A stretch of 64,000 nucleotides of DNA from Tectiglobus sp965223355 (GCA_965223355.1 CBDCWE010000003.1:4216001-4280000); one strand, 5' to 3'. Shown: positions 28,191 through 37,102, numbered from the stretch's first letter. Made by a program: numbers and translations. Notes: a model not told the origin generated them from the letters alone.

Positions 28191-30191
28191 ATGTCGATGG
28201 TCAACGAACCGACCGGTCAAATGCTCTCATCAATGGCAAACGCAATTCGCGCGCTGTCGATGGATGCCGTCGAGCAGGCCAAATCCGGCCATCCGGGCAT
28301 GCCGATGGGCATGGCCGACGTTGCCACCGTGCTGTTTGCCCAATGTATGAAATACAACCCGGCGGATCCGCAGTGGCCCAACCGCGATCGGTTTGTCCTG
28401 TCGGCCGGCCATGGCTCGATGCTGCTCTATGCACTTCTGCACTTGACCGGCTATCCGGGCATGAACATTGACGAGCTGCGCCATTTCCGGCAGCTCGGCT
28501 CGAAAACGGCGGGTCATCCGGAATTCGGCCATGCTGGCGGGATCGAAACCACCACCGGGCCACTCGGCCAGGGCCTCGCCAATGCGGTCGGAATGGCGTT
28601 GGCCGAGCGCATGTGGAACGCGCGCCTTGGCGATGTCATCGATCACCATACGTTTGTGATCGCCGGCGATGGCTGCCTGATGGAGGGCATCAGCCACGAG
28701 GCCATATCATTGGCCGGACATCTCGGGCTGGGCCGCCTGATCGTGCTGTTCGATGACAACGCCATTTCCATCGACGGGCCGACGTCGCTGGCGGTTTCGG
28801 ACGATCAACCGGCTCGCTTTAAGGCGTGCGGCTGGAACACCACGGCGGTTGACGGTCATGACATAGCGGCCGTGCGCATCGCAATCGAAGCCGCCAAGGC
28901 CGACCCATCGGCGCCGTGGCTGATTGCCTGCAAGACCACCATCGGCAAGGGAGCCCCCAACAAAGGCGGCACCGCGGCATCCCACGGTGCGCCGCTTGGC
29001 GGTGATGAGATCGCCGCGACACGGATGGCACTCAACTGGCCGCACGCACCGTTCGAGGTTCCCGCCGATATCGCGCAAGCCTGGCAATCTGCAGCCCGCG
29101 GTCGCGCCGCCGACTACGAGGCCTGGCAAACGCGCTGGCAAAGCCTTCCGGCGGCCGCACGGGCCGGCTTCGAAGACCCGATGAACGCCGACATTCAATC
29201 TGCTGTGGCTGGCGCAATGCTCGCGGCAAAGCAGGCCGCCGCCGCTGCCGTTGACAGCAAGGCGACCCGGGTTTGGTCGCAGCTCACCATCGAAAAGCTG
29301 TTACCGGCGCTGCCCGGACTGGCCGGCGGTTCGGCTGACCTGACCGGGTCGAACAACACCCGCGGCAACGGCCAGCGCGTGATCACCGCCGATGACTTTG
29401 CCGCCAGCTACATCCACTTCGGCGTGCGCGAACACGCGATGGCCGCGGCGATGAACGGCATGGCGCTCTACGGCGGCCTGATCCCCTATGGCGGAACATT
29501 TCTCGTCTTCACCGACTATTGCCGACCGTCGATCCGCTTGTCGGCGCTGATGAAGCAACGCGTCATCTACGTCATGACCCACGACTCGATCGGCCTTGGC
29601 GAGGACGGCCCGACGCATCAGCCGGTCGAACACCTGGCGGCGCTGAGAGCCATACCCAACCTGGCCGTCTTCCGGCCGGCCGACGGTGTTGAGACGGCAG
29701 AGTGTTGGCAGGCAGCCGTCGAAGCCGCGACGACCCCCTCCGTGCTGGCGCTGACCCGCCAGGGCGTCGCCAACTTGCGCAGGGATGTCACGGCTGAGAA
29801 CTTAAGCGCCAACGGTGGGTACGTGCTCCAGGACGCCGACGGCACGCGCGATGTCACCCTCGTTGCGTCCGGATCTGAGGTTGGCCTTGCCTGCGAAGCT
29901 GCACGCGCGCTCGCACGGCAGGGCATCAGCGCCGCCGTTGTTTCGATGCCTTGCATGGAACTCTTCCGCCAAGCCGATCAGGACTATCAGATGCGCGTCC
30001 TTGGCGCGGCCCCGCGCATCTTCATCGAGGCCGGGGTGCCGGCATCGTGGCATGAATGGATGCGCGATAGCGATCACTTCGTCGGCTTGCGTGGCTTTGG
30101 CGCTTCGGCCCCGGCGGCCGAACTCTTCGATCACTTCGGATTGACTGTTGAGGGTGTGGTCGCGCGCGCAAAGGCGGCGATATCAGGCTGA
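28191..30191 (+). CDS. tkt: Transketolase
   Basis: Transketolase moves two-carbon units in the pentose phosphate pathway (and in the Calvin cycle where present). The 666-aa protein has the thiamine-diphosphate domain (SGHPGMPMGMAD, GPLGQGLANAVG, GDGCLMEGISHEA), the pyrimidine-binding domain (HFGVREHAMAAAMNG, THDSIGLGEDGPTHQPVEH) and the C-terminal domain. AAGGACGACGC precedes the ATG at 28191. pgk follows after 36 bp, with no gap gene between. Confidence 0.97.
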   Translation: MSMVNEPTGQMLSSMANAIRALSMDAVEQAKSGHPGMPMGMADVATVLFAQCMKYNPADPQWPNRDRFVLSAGHGSMLLYALLHLTGYPGMNIDELRHFRQLGSKTAGHPEFGHAGGIETTTGPLGQGLANAVGMALAERMWNARLGDVIDHHTFVIAGDGCLMEGISHEAISLAGHLGLGRLIVLFDDNAISIDGPTSLAVSDDQPARFKACGWNTTAVDGHDIAAVRIAIEAAKADPSAPWLIACKTTIGKGAPNKGGTAASHGAPLGGDEIAATRMALNWPHAPFEVPADIAQAWQSAARGRAADYEAWQTRWQSLPAAARAGFEDPMNADIQSAVAGAMLAAKQAAAAAVDSKATRVWSQLTIEKLLPALPGLAGGSADLTGSNNTRGNGQRVITADDFAASYIHFGVREHAMAAAMNGMALYGGLIPYGGTFLVFTDYCRPSIRLSALMKQRVIYVMTHDSIGLGEDGPTHQPVEHLAALRAIPNLAVFRPADGVETAECWQAAVEAATTPSVLALTRQGVANLRRDVTAENLSANGGYVLQDADGTRDVTLVASGSEVGLACEAARALARQGISAAVVSMPCMELFRQADQDYQMRVLGAAPRIFIEAGVPASWHEWMRDSDHFVGLRGFGASAPAAELFDHFGLTVEGVVARAKAAISG

Positions 30192-30227
30192 TTTTCCAAG
30201 CGCTCGACCGGTGCAGGCAGGAACGCG

Positions 30228-31424
30228 ATGAACCTCGATAATCTCAAAACCCTGGATGATGTCGACGTTGCAGCACAGCGCATCCTCGTTCGCGCCGACC
30301 TCAATGTCCCGGTTCACGGCGGGCAGGTCAGCGATGACACGCGTTTGGCACGGGTGGTGCCCGGTCTCATTGCTCTTGCCGCGCGGGGAGCCCGCGTCAT
30401 CGTCCTGTCCCATTTCGGACGCCCGACCGGGCAACGCGATCCGGCGATGTCGCTGCGGCCGGTGGCGGATCGATTGCGCGCGCTCGCAGGGCGCGATGTC
30501 GCCTTCGCCGACGACTGCATTGGCGAGACCGCGCAAACTGCAGTCGGCGCGCTGGCCGACGGCGGCATCCTCGTTCTGGAAAACCTGCGGTTCCACGCCG
30601 GCGAGGAGGCCAACGACCCGGCATTCGTTGCAGCGCTGGCCGAACTGGGAGACCTCTACGTCAACGACGCCTTCTCGGCCGCCCACCGCGCCCACGCTTC
30701 CACCGCAGGCCTTGCCGCAAGCCTGCCCAAGTTTGCCGGCCCCCTGTTGATGGAGGAGATCAACGCGCTGCGCGCAGCCCTCGACAAGCCCGAACGCCCA
30801 ACCGTTGCAGTCGTCGGCGGCGCCAAGGTTTCGAGTAAGATCCCGGTCCTGACCAACCTTGTGAGCAAGGTCGACAACCTGATCATCGGCGGTGGCATGG
30901 CAAACACATTCCTGCTCGCCCAGGGCTGGCCTGTCGGTGCCTCACTGGCAGAGCCCGACCAGCGAGACGTGGCCCGCGACATCCTTGCCAGAGCCCAAAC
31001 CGCCGGCTGCAATATCGTGCTTCCGGCGGACGTCGTCGTTGCACAAAAGTTCGAGGCCGGTGCGCCGAGCCGGACCAGTGCGGTGGCCGATGTTGGCGAG
31101 ACGGACATGATCCTGGATGTCGGGCCCGGCGCCGTCGCGCACATGAGCGAGCTGCTTGGCGGTTGCCGGACGCTGCTGTGGAATGGTCCGCTCGGCGCCT
31201 TCGAAATCGCCCCGTTCGGTGCCGGCACATTCGGACTTGCCAAACGGGCAGCCGAGCTCACCGCTGCCGGCGGTCTGGCCTCGATCGCCGGCGGCGGCGA
31301 CACCGTGGCAGCGCTCAACGCGGCCGGTGTCACCGATCAGTTCACCTATGTCTCGAGCGCTGGCGGCGCATTCCTCGAGTGGCTCGAAGGTCGTGAACTG
31401 CCGGGCGTTGCGGCCTTGACCTGA
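30228..31424 (+). CDS. pgk: Phosphoglycerate kinase
   Basis: Pgk makes ATP from 1,3-bisphosphoglycerate in glycolysis. The 398-aa two-domain protein has VRADLNVPV, SHFGRPTG, NLRFHAGEE, VVGGAKVSSKIPVL and the nucleotide end GGGDTVAALNAAG. It is probably in one transcript with tkt. In many relatives a gap (GAPDH) gene lies between them; it is missing here. Confidence 0.98.
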   Translation: MNLDNLKTLDDVDVAAQRILVRADLNVPVHGGQVSDDTRLARVVPGLIALAARGARVIVLSHFGRPTGQRDPAMSLRPVADRLRALAGRDVAFADDCIGETAQTAVGALADGGILVLENLRFHAGEEANDPAFVAALAELGDLYVNDAFSAAHRAHASTAGLAASLPKFAGPLLMEEINALRAALDKPERPTVAVVGGAKVSSKIPVLTNLVSKVDNLIIGGGMANTFLLAQGWPVGASLAEPDQRDVARDILARAQTAGCNIVLPADVVVAQKFEAGAPSRTSAVADVGETDMILDVGPGAVAHMSELLGGCRTLLWNGPLGAFEIAPFGAGTFGLAKRAAELTAAGGLASIAGGGDTVAALNAAGVTDQFTYVSSAGGAFLEWLEGRELPGVAALT

Positions 31425-31565
31425 CGCCTGTCGGGCCGTGGCCAACCGGGCCTTCTGGGCGCTGCGCCCGAGGTTGTTCACACGCCCGCGTGAACCGGCT
31501 TGAATTGATGGGCGGCGGCAAAACCCTTAAGTGTCTGGCTCCGCTCCGTGACATGGAAAGACGGC

Positions 31566-32357
31566 ATGCTGGCAGAAGCCTATATCTACTTTGGCGTGGC
31601 ATTCGCTGGACTTGTCAGTTTTTTGAGCCCATGCGTCCTGCCGCTGGTTGTGCCCTATCTCGGCTATCTCGGCGGCACGACCATCAGTCAGGCCAACGTT
31701 GATGCGGGCATCGATGATGCCGTCTGGCGTCGGGTCGTGCTCGGCTCGATAGTCTTTGTGCTCGGCTTTACCACGGTGTTCGTCGGCCTGGGCGCCGGCG
31801 CATCCCTTTTCGGCCAGGTCCTCAGGAGTTATCAGTATGAACTGTCGATGGTCGCAGGCGCCGTCATTATCGTCTTCGGCCTGCACTTTCTCGGGGTGAT
31901 CAGAATTCCGCTGCTCTATAGCGAAGCTCGCTATGACGCCGGCGTTCAGGGCGCCAGCCTGGTCGGCGCCTATGTCATCGGGCTTGCCTTTGCCTTTGGC
32001 TGGACTCCGTGTATCGGGCCGATCCTGGCAGCGGTGCTGACGTTGGCGGCCAGTGAAGCGAGCCTCGGCCGCGGCGTGCAGCTGCTGTTCGTCTATTCGC
32101 TGGGCCTCGGCATCCCGTTCATCCTGGCCGCCATCGCCATCAGACCGTTTTTGTCCTTCTTCCAGCGCTTTCGCCGCCATTTGGGCGCGATGGAAAAGGT
32201 CATGGGGCTGCTGCTGGTACTCACCGGGATTATGTTTGTCACCGGCACGATGGCCTGGATCGGGCAGTTCTTGATCGAAACCTTCCCGCTGCTGAGCCAG
32301 ATCGAGGACTTGATGACACCCGATACACTGCAGCAAGAAATCATGCGCCGACCTTGA
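31566..32357 (+). CDS. ccdA: CcdA/DsbD-type thiol-disulfide transmembrane protein
   Basis: CcdA carries electrons from cytoplasmic thioredoxin across the membrane for cytochrome c maturation and other extracytoplasmic thiol reduction. The protein has six or seven hydrophobic helices and the two redox cysteines in SFLSPCVLPLV and FGWTPCIGPIL. I choose the ATG at 31566 (GGAAAG upstream); a GTG at 31548 is possible. It stands alone between pgk and thiD; no ccm genes are near. Confidence 0.92.
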   Translation: MLAEAYIYFGVAFAGLVSFLSPCVLPLVVPYLGYLGGTTISQANVDAGIDDAVWRRVVLGSIVFVLGFTTVFVGLGAGASLFGQVLRSYQYELSMVAGAVIIVFGLHFLGVIRIPLLYSEARYDAGVQGASLVGAYVIGLAFAFGWTPCIGPILAAVLTLAASEASLGRGVQLLFVYSLGLGIPFILAAIAIRPFLSFFQRFRRHLGAMEKVMGLLLVLTGIMFVTGTMAWIGQFLIETFPLLSQIEDLMTPDTLQQEIMRRP

Positions 32358-32388
32358 CAACCGATCGCAGGAGGCCTGGCAGCCGCCA

Positions 32389-33207
32389 ATGACCGAGACC
32401 ACACCCAAACGCCCCATTGCCCTGACAATCGCCGGCTCCGATAGCTCCGGCGGTGCCGGGATCCAAGCCGACCTCAAGACGTTCACCGCCCTCGGCGCCT
32501 ACGGCGCTACGGTCCTGACGGCGCTGACCGCGCAAAACACGACCGGCGTGCAAGCCGTGTTGGCGATCCCGCCGGCATTTGTCGCCGCGCAATTGGAGAG
32601 CGTTCTTGACGACCTCGATGTCGGCGCGGCCAAGACCGGCATGCTTGCCAATGCGCAGATCATTCGTGCCGTTGCATTGGCAATGGCGAACCAACCACGG
32701 GTTCCATTGATCGTCGACCCGGTGATGGTCGCAACCAGCGGCGATCGCCTGCTGCAGCAGGATGCGGTTGCGGCAATGCGTCAAGAATTGTTCCCGCTCG
32801 CGACGCTGATCACGCCGAACCTTGATGAAGCCGCCGCGTTGTTGGAGACCGACAAGGCGACCTCGCGCGCACAAATGGCCGACCAGGCGCGGCGGCTGCT
32901 CGAGCAAGGTGCCAAGGCCGTGTTGCTGAAGGGCGGTCATTTTCCGGAAACGGACCGCGTGAGACAGGCGGCGGACGTTTTGTTGGCGCCCGACGGTGAG
33001 CAGTGGTTCACCGCCGAGTGGGTCGAAACACCCAACACCCACGGCACCGGCTGCACGCTCGCGGCCGCGATCGCTGCAGGCTGCGCTGCAGGCCAGGACC
33101 TGCCGCAGGCGATTGACGCGGCAAAGACTTTTCTAACGCGCGCGCTTGTTGCAGGGCGTGAACTCGGCGTCGGCCGCGGGCACGGCCCCGTCGACCATCT
33201 CGTGTAA
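32389..33207 (+). CDS. thiD: Hydroxymethylpyrimidine (phospho)kinase
   Basis: ThiD phosphorylates HMP and HMP-P in thiamine synthesis. The 272-aa ribokinase-fold protein has TIAGSDSSGGAGIQADLKTF, KTGMLANA, VDPVMVATSGDRLL, TPNLDEAAAL and the anion-hole motif THGTGCTLAAAIAAG. AGGAGG is present but 14 bases from the ATG. I see no TPP riboswitch upstream; the 31 bp to ccdA suggests co-transcription with it. Confidence 0.96.
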   Translation: MTETTPKRPIALTIAGSDSSGGAGIQADLKTFTALGAYGATVLTALTAQNTTGVQAVLAIPPAFVAAQLESVLDDLDVGAAKTGMLANAQIIRAVALAMANQPRVPLIVDPVMVATSGDRLLQQDAVAAMRQELFPLATLITPNLDEAAALLETDKATSRAQMADQARRLLEQGAKAVLLKGGHFPETDRVRQAADVLLAPDGEQWFTAEWVETPNTHGTGCTLAAAIAAGCAAGQDLPQAIDAAKTFLTRALVAGRELGVGRGHGPVDHLV

Positions 33208-33557
33208 TCGCCCGTCAAAGTCCTGAAGCCCAAGCCATTGATCACCGGCGGGTCTTCTGAAGGCTCATCAATTCATAGCTGGGGCGCTAATTACAGCGTG
33301 AGCTCGACCCATCCCGCTGCCCCGCCCGGCGACCCAAAGCCCGTGATCTCGTGGATGGTTGAGGGCCGGTCGGGCCGGCACGGTGGACCCGACTGAGGCG
33401 GATATCACCTAAGTCCGAAAGGCTATAGATCCGAGCAGCATCAGCCGATATGACTGGGTTGGGGAAGCACATTGACGGCCCTTTTAATGCCAATCGGATC
33501 CGCCACAATCGCGCCAGGAGGTTGCGTGCCCCCCAAACACCGGCCGGAGTAATCGTG
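33208..33557. other. Intergenic region with a repeat fragment
   Basis: 350 bp with no convincing gene. It contains a family C fragment at 33262-33292 and a GC-rich stretch (33300-33410) with imperfect palindromes. The promoter of the 33558 gene should be near its right end. Confidence 0.5.
33262..33292 (-). repeat. Dispersed repeat family C, fragment
   Basis: On the minus strand it reads GCGCCCCAGCTATGAATTGA, matching 9094-9114 and 58003-58023. Confidence 0.5.
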
Positions 33558-34031
33558 ATGCGTCTTTTCAATCGCCTTCCCGCATGTGTTGTTGCAGTCA
33601 CCGCTGCGACAGCGGCTGCGGCCGGTCCGCTCGATCAGTTTTCCGGGCGCTGGGCCGGTTGGGGCAGGATTACCACAACCAGCGGCGCCAGCGAGAAAAT
33701 GAAATGCGTGACGACCTACGAGGTCAGTGCCGGCGGCACCAGCGCGACGCAGAAATTTCGGTGCGCCAGTCCCAGCTACCGGATCGATGCGATTGTCAAT
33801 TTTACCGCCAAGGGCAAAGCACTCGGCGGCGATTGGCGTGAGCGTATCTATGCTGCCGGTGGCCGTCTGCGCGGAACCGTCAACCCGGGGCGCATCAAGA
33901 TGACGTTGCGCTCGGAAACCTTTGTGACGGCGGTCACGATCGCCGCGAGCCGCTGTGCGCAGACGATTGACATTCGCCCGCGTGGCGGCATCGAGGTCGA
34001 TTCCATTCGCGTTGAGCTCAAGCGCTGTTAG
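33558..34031 (+). CDS. Exported small protein of unknown function
   Basis: A 157-aa protein with an N-terminal signal (MRLFNRLPACVVAVTAATAA, cleavage likely after AAA-G near 24). The mature part begins GPLDQFSGRWAGWGRITT and has beta-strand character, with Cys in MKCVTTYEV, FRCASPSYR, SRCAQTID and the terminal KRC, probably paired in disulfides in the periplasm. GGAG lies eight bases before the ATG. It resembles the small beta-barrel or lipocalin-like periplasmic proteins common in rhizobia, but I cannot name a family. Confidence 0.65.
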   Translation: MRLFNRLPACVVAVTAATAAAAGPLDQFSGRWAGWGRITTTSGASEKMKCVTTYEVSAGGTSATQKFRCASPSYRIDAIVNFTAKGKALGGDWRERIYAAGGRLRGTVNPGRIKMTLRSETFVTAVTIAASRCAQTIDIRPRGGIEVDSIRVELKRC

Positions 34032-34096
34032 TGTGCGACAACACAGGCGGACACTCACGGCAAAGACCGCTAAGAGTACCAAGAACGCCAAGAACG

Positions 34097-34235
34097 CTAG
34101 ATCATCGTGCTTTAAGTTGGAACCGCTATTGCGGTTCCAACTTAAAGCACAAAGATGATCGCCACTTTAGAGGCGAGCAACTTTCTGCCTTTATTCGGGA
34201 TCGTTCCGATTCCGAATAAAGGCAGGTTGCTCTAG
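34097..34235 (-). repeat. Dispersed repeat family A, full copy
   Basis: Full-length copy in the opposite orientation to the 16222 copy, with CTAG at both ends. It ends 16 bp before the TTG start of the dehydratase, so that gene's promoter lies in or beyond the repeat. Confidence 0.85.
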
Positions 34236-34251
34236 GACCGGGGGACCACGA

Positions 34252-35238
34252 TTGTTGCAAGATCTGCCGACATTTGCTGACGTTGAGGGCGCCGCAGCCC
34301 GCATACAAGGCCTGGCCGTCAGGACCCCGCTTATCGAGCATCCCGCCTTGAACGACCGGGTCGGTGGCCGCGTTCTGCTCAAGGCTGAAAGCCTGCAGCG
34401 CGTCGGCGCGTTCAAGTTTCGCGGCGCCTACAACGCCATCTCGCGCATCGACGCCGCTACCCATCCCGGCGGCGTTGTTGCCTGTTCGTCGGGCAATCAT
34501 GCCCAGGGTGTGGCCGCGGCTGCATCGCTGTGCAATATCCCGGCCACGGTCGTCATGCCGTCGGATGCGCCGGCCCTGAAGCGCCAGCGCACCGAAGCGT
34601 TCGGCGCCACGGTTGTTGCCTACGATCGTGCAACCGAGGACCGCTACGCGATCGCCCACGCCATCGCTGAACAACAACAGGCCGCGTTTGTTCACCCGTT
34701 CGACAACCGTCATGTCGTCGCCGGCCAGGGTACAGTCGGCCTTGAGCTTATGGACCAAGCCCGTGAGCTTGGTGTGACACCGGATAGCGTGCTCGTGTGC
34801 TGCGCTGGCGGCGGCCTTCTCAGCGGCATCGCGTTGGCCGTCAAACACGTCGCACCATCAACCACCGTTCACCCGGTCGAGCCGGCGGGCTTCGATGACT
34901 TTGCAAGATCCTTGGCCTGCGGGGCGCGCCAAACGAACGAACTCAAGTCGGGGTCGATTTGCGATGCCCTGCTTGTCGAAACGCCGGGTGAAATCACCTT
35001 TGCCGTCGCTAAGCAACTGTGCAGCGCCGGTGTCGTTGTTTCTGACGAAGAGGCGCGCGCTGCGACCCGCTTTGCGTTCTACGACCTCAAGCTCGTTTTG
35101 GAACCCGGCGGCGCAGCCGCCCTGGCCGCCATCCTGAGCGGCAAGTTCGACGCCCACAACCGCACGGTCGCCTGCGTGCTGTCCGGCGGCAACGTCGACC
35201 CGGCCTTGTTCGCCGACATCATCCAGCAGCCCGCCTAG
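34252..35238 (+). CDS. PLP-dependent threonine/serine dehydratase family protein
   Basis: A 328-aa fold-type II PLP enzyme with the Lys-containing motif GAFKFRGAYNAI, the phosphate-binding SSGNHAQGVAAAA, the second glycine loop CCAGGGLLSGIA and LEPGGAAALAAIL. It lacks the C-terminal ACT domain of biosynthetic IlvA, so it is the short catabolic threonine dehydratase, serine dehydratase or serine racemase type; sequence alone does not separate these. The start codon appears to be TTG (two in a row at 34252), with GGGGGA upstream, directly after a family A repeat. The TAG stop is in the CTAG end of a family D repeat. Confidence 0.88.
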   Translation: MLQDLPTFADVEGAAARIQGLAVRTPLIEHPALNDRVGGRVLLKAESLQRVGAFKFRGAYNAISRIDAATHPGGVVACSSGNHAQGVAAAASLCNIPATVVMPSDAPALKRQRTEAFGATVVAYDRATEDRYAIAHAIAEQQQAAFVHPFDNRHVVAGQGTVGLELMDQARELGVTPDSVLVCCAGGGLLSGIALAVKHVAPSTTVHPVEPAGFDDFARSLACGARQTNELKSGSICDALLVETPGEITFAVAKQLCSAGVVVSDEEARAATRFAFYDLKLVLEPGGAAALAAILSGKFDAHNRTVACVLSGGNVDPALFADIIQQPA

Positions 35239-35360
35239 TGGTCTGGGTCACTTGAAAAAAGCGCATTCAGACGCTCAGATTTGATCTGTGCCAAGGCGCG
35301 GGTGGCCCCACGGAGTGGGGGGTGATGCTGGCGCATCTCAATGCGCTTTTTTTCGGTGAT
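35235..35360 (+). repeat. Dispersed repeat family D copy
   Basis: It begins CTAGTGGTCTGGGTCA and contains, on the other strand, GCATTGAGATGCGCC as in the copies at 22610 and 49061. It starts in the stop codon of the dehydratase gene. Confidence 0.65.
35255..35352. terminator. Bidirectional terminator-like inverted repeat
   Basis: A perfect 13-bp inverted repeat, AAAAAAGCGCATT at 35255-35267 and AATGCGCTTTTTT at 35340-35352, gives a stem with a U-run on either strand. The 72 bases between hold smaller stems (CAGATTTGATCTG; GGCCCCAC / GTGGGG). It sits between two convergent genes and could end both transcripts. Confidence 0.55.
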
Positions 35361-35378
35361 ACGGGACCACAAGCCTTG

Positions 35379-35765
35379 TCATTGCGGCATGTAACGTTTC
35401 ATCACCATCGTCGAGGCGTCGATGTGGTCCATGAATGTCTTTGCCGCGGGTGCTTGCATGAAGGTAGACATCGAGGCATCTGCCTCCTTCGCCGACCGCC
35501 AGTGGACGATGACCAGCCACTCGCCGCCATCGCCCGCTGCCGACTGCCGCGCTAGGAAACCCGGTTGTTTGGAGACGTGCTGCACTTCAACGGCTTTGTC
35601 GATTGGCCCAAACTTGGCGAAGGACACGCCGTCTTTCAGTTTGAACGTCACCGTCTCGATGACCGCACCTGCCGGCAACACTGACCTTTCTTTTGCAGCA
35701 AGGCTCAGCGACGCGAACATGCACATTGACAGCACGATCGTCGCGATCGCGATTGCGTAACGCAT
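35379..35765 (-). CDS. Exported protein with an antibiotic-biosynthesis-monooxygenase-like fold
   Basis: A 128-aa protein with a signal peptide (MRYAIAIATIVLSMCMFASL, cleavage near LAA) and one dimeric alpha-beta barrel domain (VIETVTFKLKDGVSFAKF, QPGFLARQSAAGDGGEWL, VIVHWRSAKEADASM, VMKRYMPQ). ABM-fold proteins act as small monooxygenases, heme-degrading enzymes or binding proteins, usually in the cytoplasm, so the signal peptide is unusual. It is 11 bp downstream of the tandem SnoaL protein and probably co-transcribed. Confidence 0.75.
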   Translation of the reverse strand: MRYAIAIATIVLSMCMFASLSLAAKERSVLPAGAVIETVTFKLKDGVSFAKFGPIDKAVEVQHVSKQPGFLARQSAAGDGGEWLVIVHWRSAKEADASMSTFMQAPAAKTFMDHIDASTMVMKRYMPQ

Positions 35766-35776
35766 TCTGCCCCCTG

Positions 35777-36622
35777 TTAGAATTTGCCGTTGTTGTGGGC
35801 CATCTTGTCTGGGATGTTCGAGAGAATATCCCAGTGTTCTACCATCTTGCCGTTGTCGACACGGAAGAGATCAAAGAACGCTGTCGGCTTGCCGCCGAAA
35901 ACACCTTCCGACATCGTGAAGACGAAGTTGCCTTCGGCAACGACCATGTGAACCTTCGTGTACCGCATTTCGATGCCCTTTTCGGCCATCGCCTTCAGGG
36001 CTGCGCCAAGCCCATCCAGTCCATCGGCAATGGCGGTGTTGTGTTGGTGGTAGCGTTTCGGGTTGATGAAACTGGTCAGGCTGGATGTGTCGCCGTTCAC
36101 GAGCACCGTGTTGACGAAATCAGTCACGAGTTTCTTGTTGGCGGCGGTCTTGTCGAGATCGACAATCTTGGTCGGACCGTCCGTCTGCGTGCGACCGGAT
36201 GGATTTGGCGGTGCTTGTTGCGCGATGTTGTCCCAATGCTCAACGACCTTCCCGTCTGCGACGCGAAACACGTCGAACGTGACGATGTCCTTGGCACCGA
36301 ACAGTTGCGCGTTGGTGTAGCTGTTGTGCGTGACGACGATGTCGTCCTCGGCGAGAATGCGATGGGTTTTGAGCGAAATTGCGCTAGCTTTCAGTTTCGG
36401 CAGAAAGCCAATAATCGGAGCACGGCCCGTGGGCACGTTCGGATTGTGCTGGATGTAGTTCTCCGAGAGGAGCCGCCGGACCGCCTTGGCATCGAAATCG
36501 ACGAAGATCGCCGCCAGCGCATCGCGTACGATGGCCTTCGGATTGGCCGCCTGCGCCTGGCCGGCGACTGCAACCGCCAAAATAGCCATAACGGCTGCTT
36601 GGCACACATGTTTTATGATCAT
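35777..36622 (-). CDS. Exported protein with two SnoaL/NTF2-like domains
   Basis: A 281-aa protein with a signal peptide (VMAILAVAVAGQAQA, cleavage near residue 25) and two tandem SnoaL-like domains, about 27-140 and 160-281. Each shows the family pattern: YIQHNPNVPTGRAP with FDVFRVADGKVVEHWDN, and YHQHNTAIADG with FFDLFRVDNGKMVEHWDI. These domains bind or cyclise small hydrophobic molecules in other systems; here the substrate is unknown. It is divergent from an HxlR regulator and precedes the exported ABM-like gene, so the three look like a small regulated unit. Confidence 0.85.
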   Translation of the reverse strand: MIIKHVCQAAVMAILAVAVAGQAQAANPKAIVRDALAAIFVDFDAKAVRRLLSENYIQHNPNVPTGRAPIIGFLPKLKASAISLKTHRILAEDDIVVTHNSYTNAQLFGAKDIVTFDVFRVADGKVVEHWDNIAQQAPPNPSGRTQTDGPTKIVDLDKTAANKKLVTDFVNTVLVNGDTSSLTSFINPKRYHQHNTAIADGLDGLGAALKAMAEKGIEMRYTKVHMVVAEGNFVFTMSEGVFGGKPTAFFDLFRVDNGKMVEHWDILSNIPDKMAHNNGKF

Positions 36623-36709
36623 CGAAACACCTTATTCACGAACTTCTCACGAACTTCCTGGTGGACAGAGATGACATAGTATGAAAAATGAACCTAGTGT
36701 CAATTACGC

Positions 36710-36719
36710 ACCTATAGGT
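36710..36719. promoter_or_regulatory. Palindromic operator candidate for the HxlR regulator
   Basis: ACCTATAGGT is a perfect 10-bp palindrome within an AT-rich stretch, 8 bp before the HxlR start and about 88 bp before the divergent SnoaL gene. HxlR proteins bind short palindromes in such divergent regions. Confidence 0.5.
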
Positions 36720-36727
36720 AACTAAGT

Positions 36728-37102
36728 ATGCTGCGCATAACCGTCACGACCTGCGAAGAGAGCGGTCTTTGTCCCGTCCGCAATGTGCTCGCGAACGTCA
36801 ATGGCAAGTGGGCTTCGCTGGTTTTGTTGAGCCTCGAAGACGGCTCGCAGCGGTTCAATGCAATCAGGCGTTTGGTGGGCGACATCAGTCAGCGCGTGCT
36901 GACAGAAAACCTCCGCGCGCTGGAGCGTGATGGCTTTATCACGCGAACGGTCAACGCCGGACCGCCGGTCGCCGTGTCGTATGCGCTCACCGATTTGGGC
37001 GCGGAACTGGTTGACCATCTGATCCCGCTCGTCTTGTGGGCAGAAAAAAGCTTCGACGCCGTTATGACGTGCCGCGACGCTTATGATGCCAAAGCGTCAT
37101 GA
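36728..37102 (+). CDS. HxlR-family transcriptional regulator
   Basis: A 124-aa winged-helix protein with the family core GKWASLVLLSLEDGSQRFNA, ISQRVLTENLRALERDGFI and YALTDLGAELVDHL. A Cys just before the domain (ESGLCPVRNVL) matches the position of the thiol or aldehyde-sensing Cys in some HxlR members. No Shine-Dalgarno is visible at the ATG, so it may be leaderless or start at another codon. It likely controls the divergent exported pair and itself. Confidence 0.88.
   Translation: MLRITVTTCEESGLCPVRNVLANVNGKWASLVLLSLEDGSQRFNAIRRLVGDISQRVLTENLRALERDGFITRTVNAGPPVAVSYALTDLGAELVDHLIPLVLWAEKSFDAVMTCRDAYDAKAS

Noticed and set aside
32358..32388. TPP riboswitch before thiD
   Set aside because: Only 31 bp separate ccdA and thiD; the thi-box is not there.
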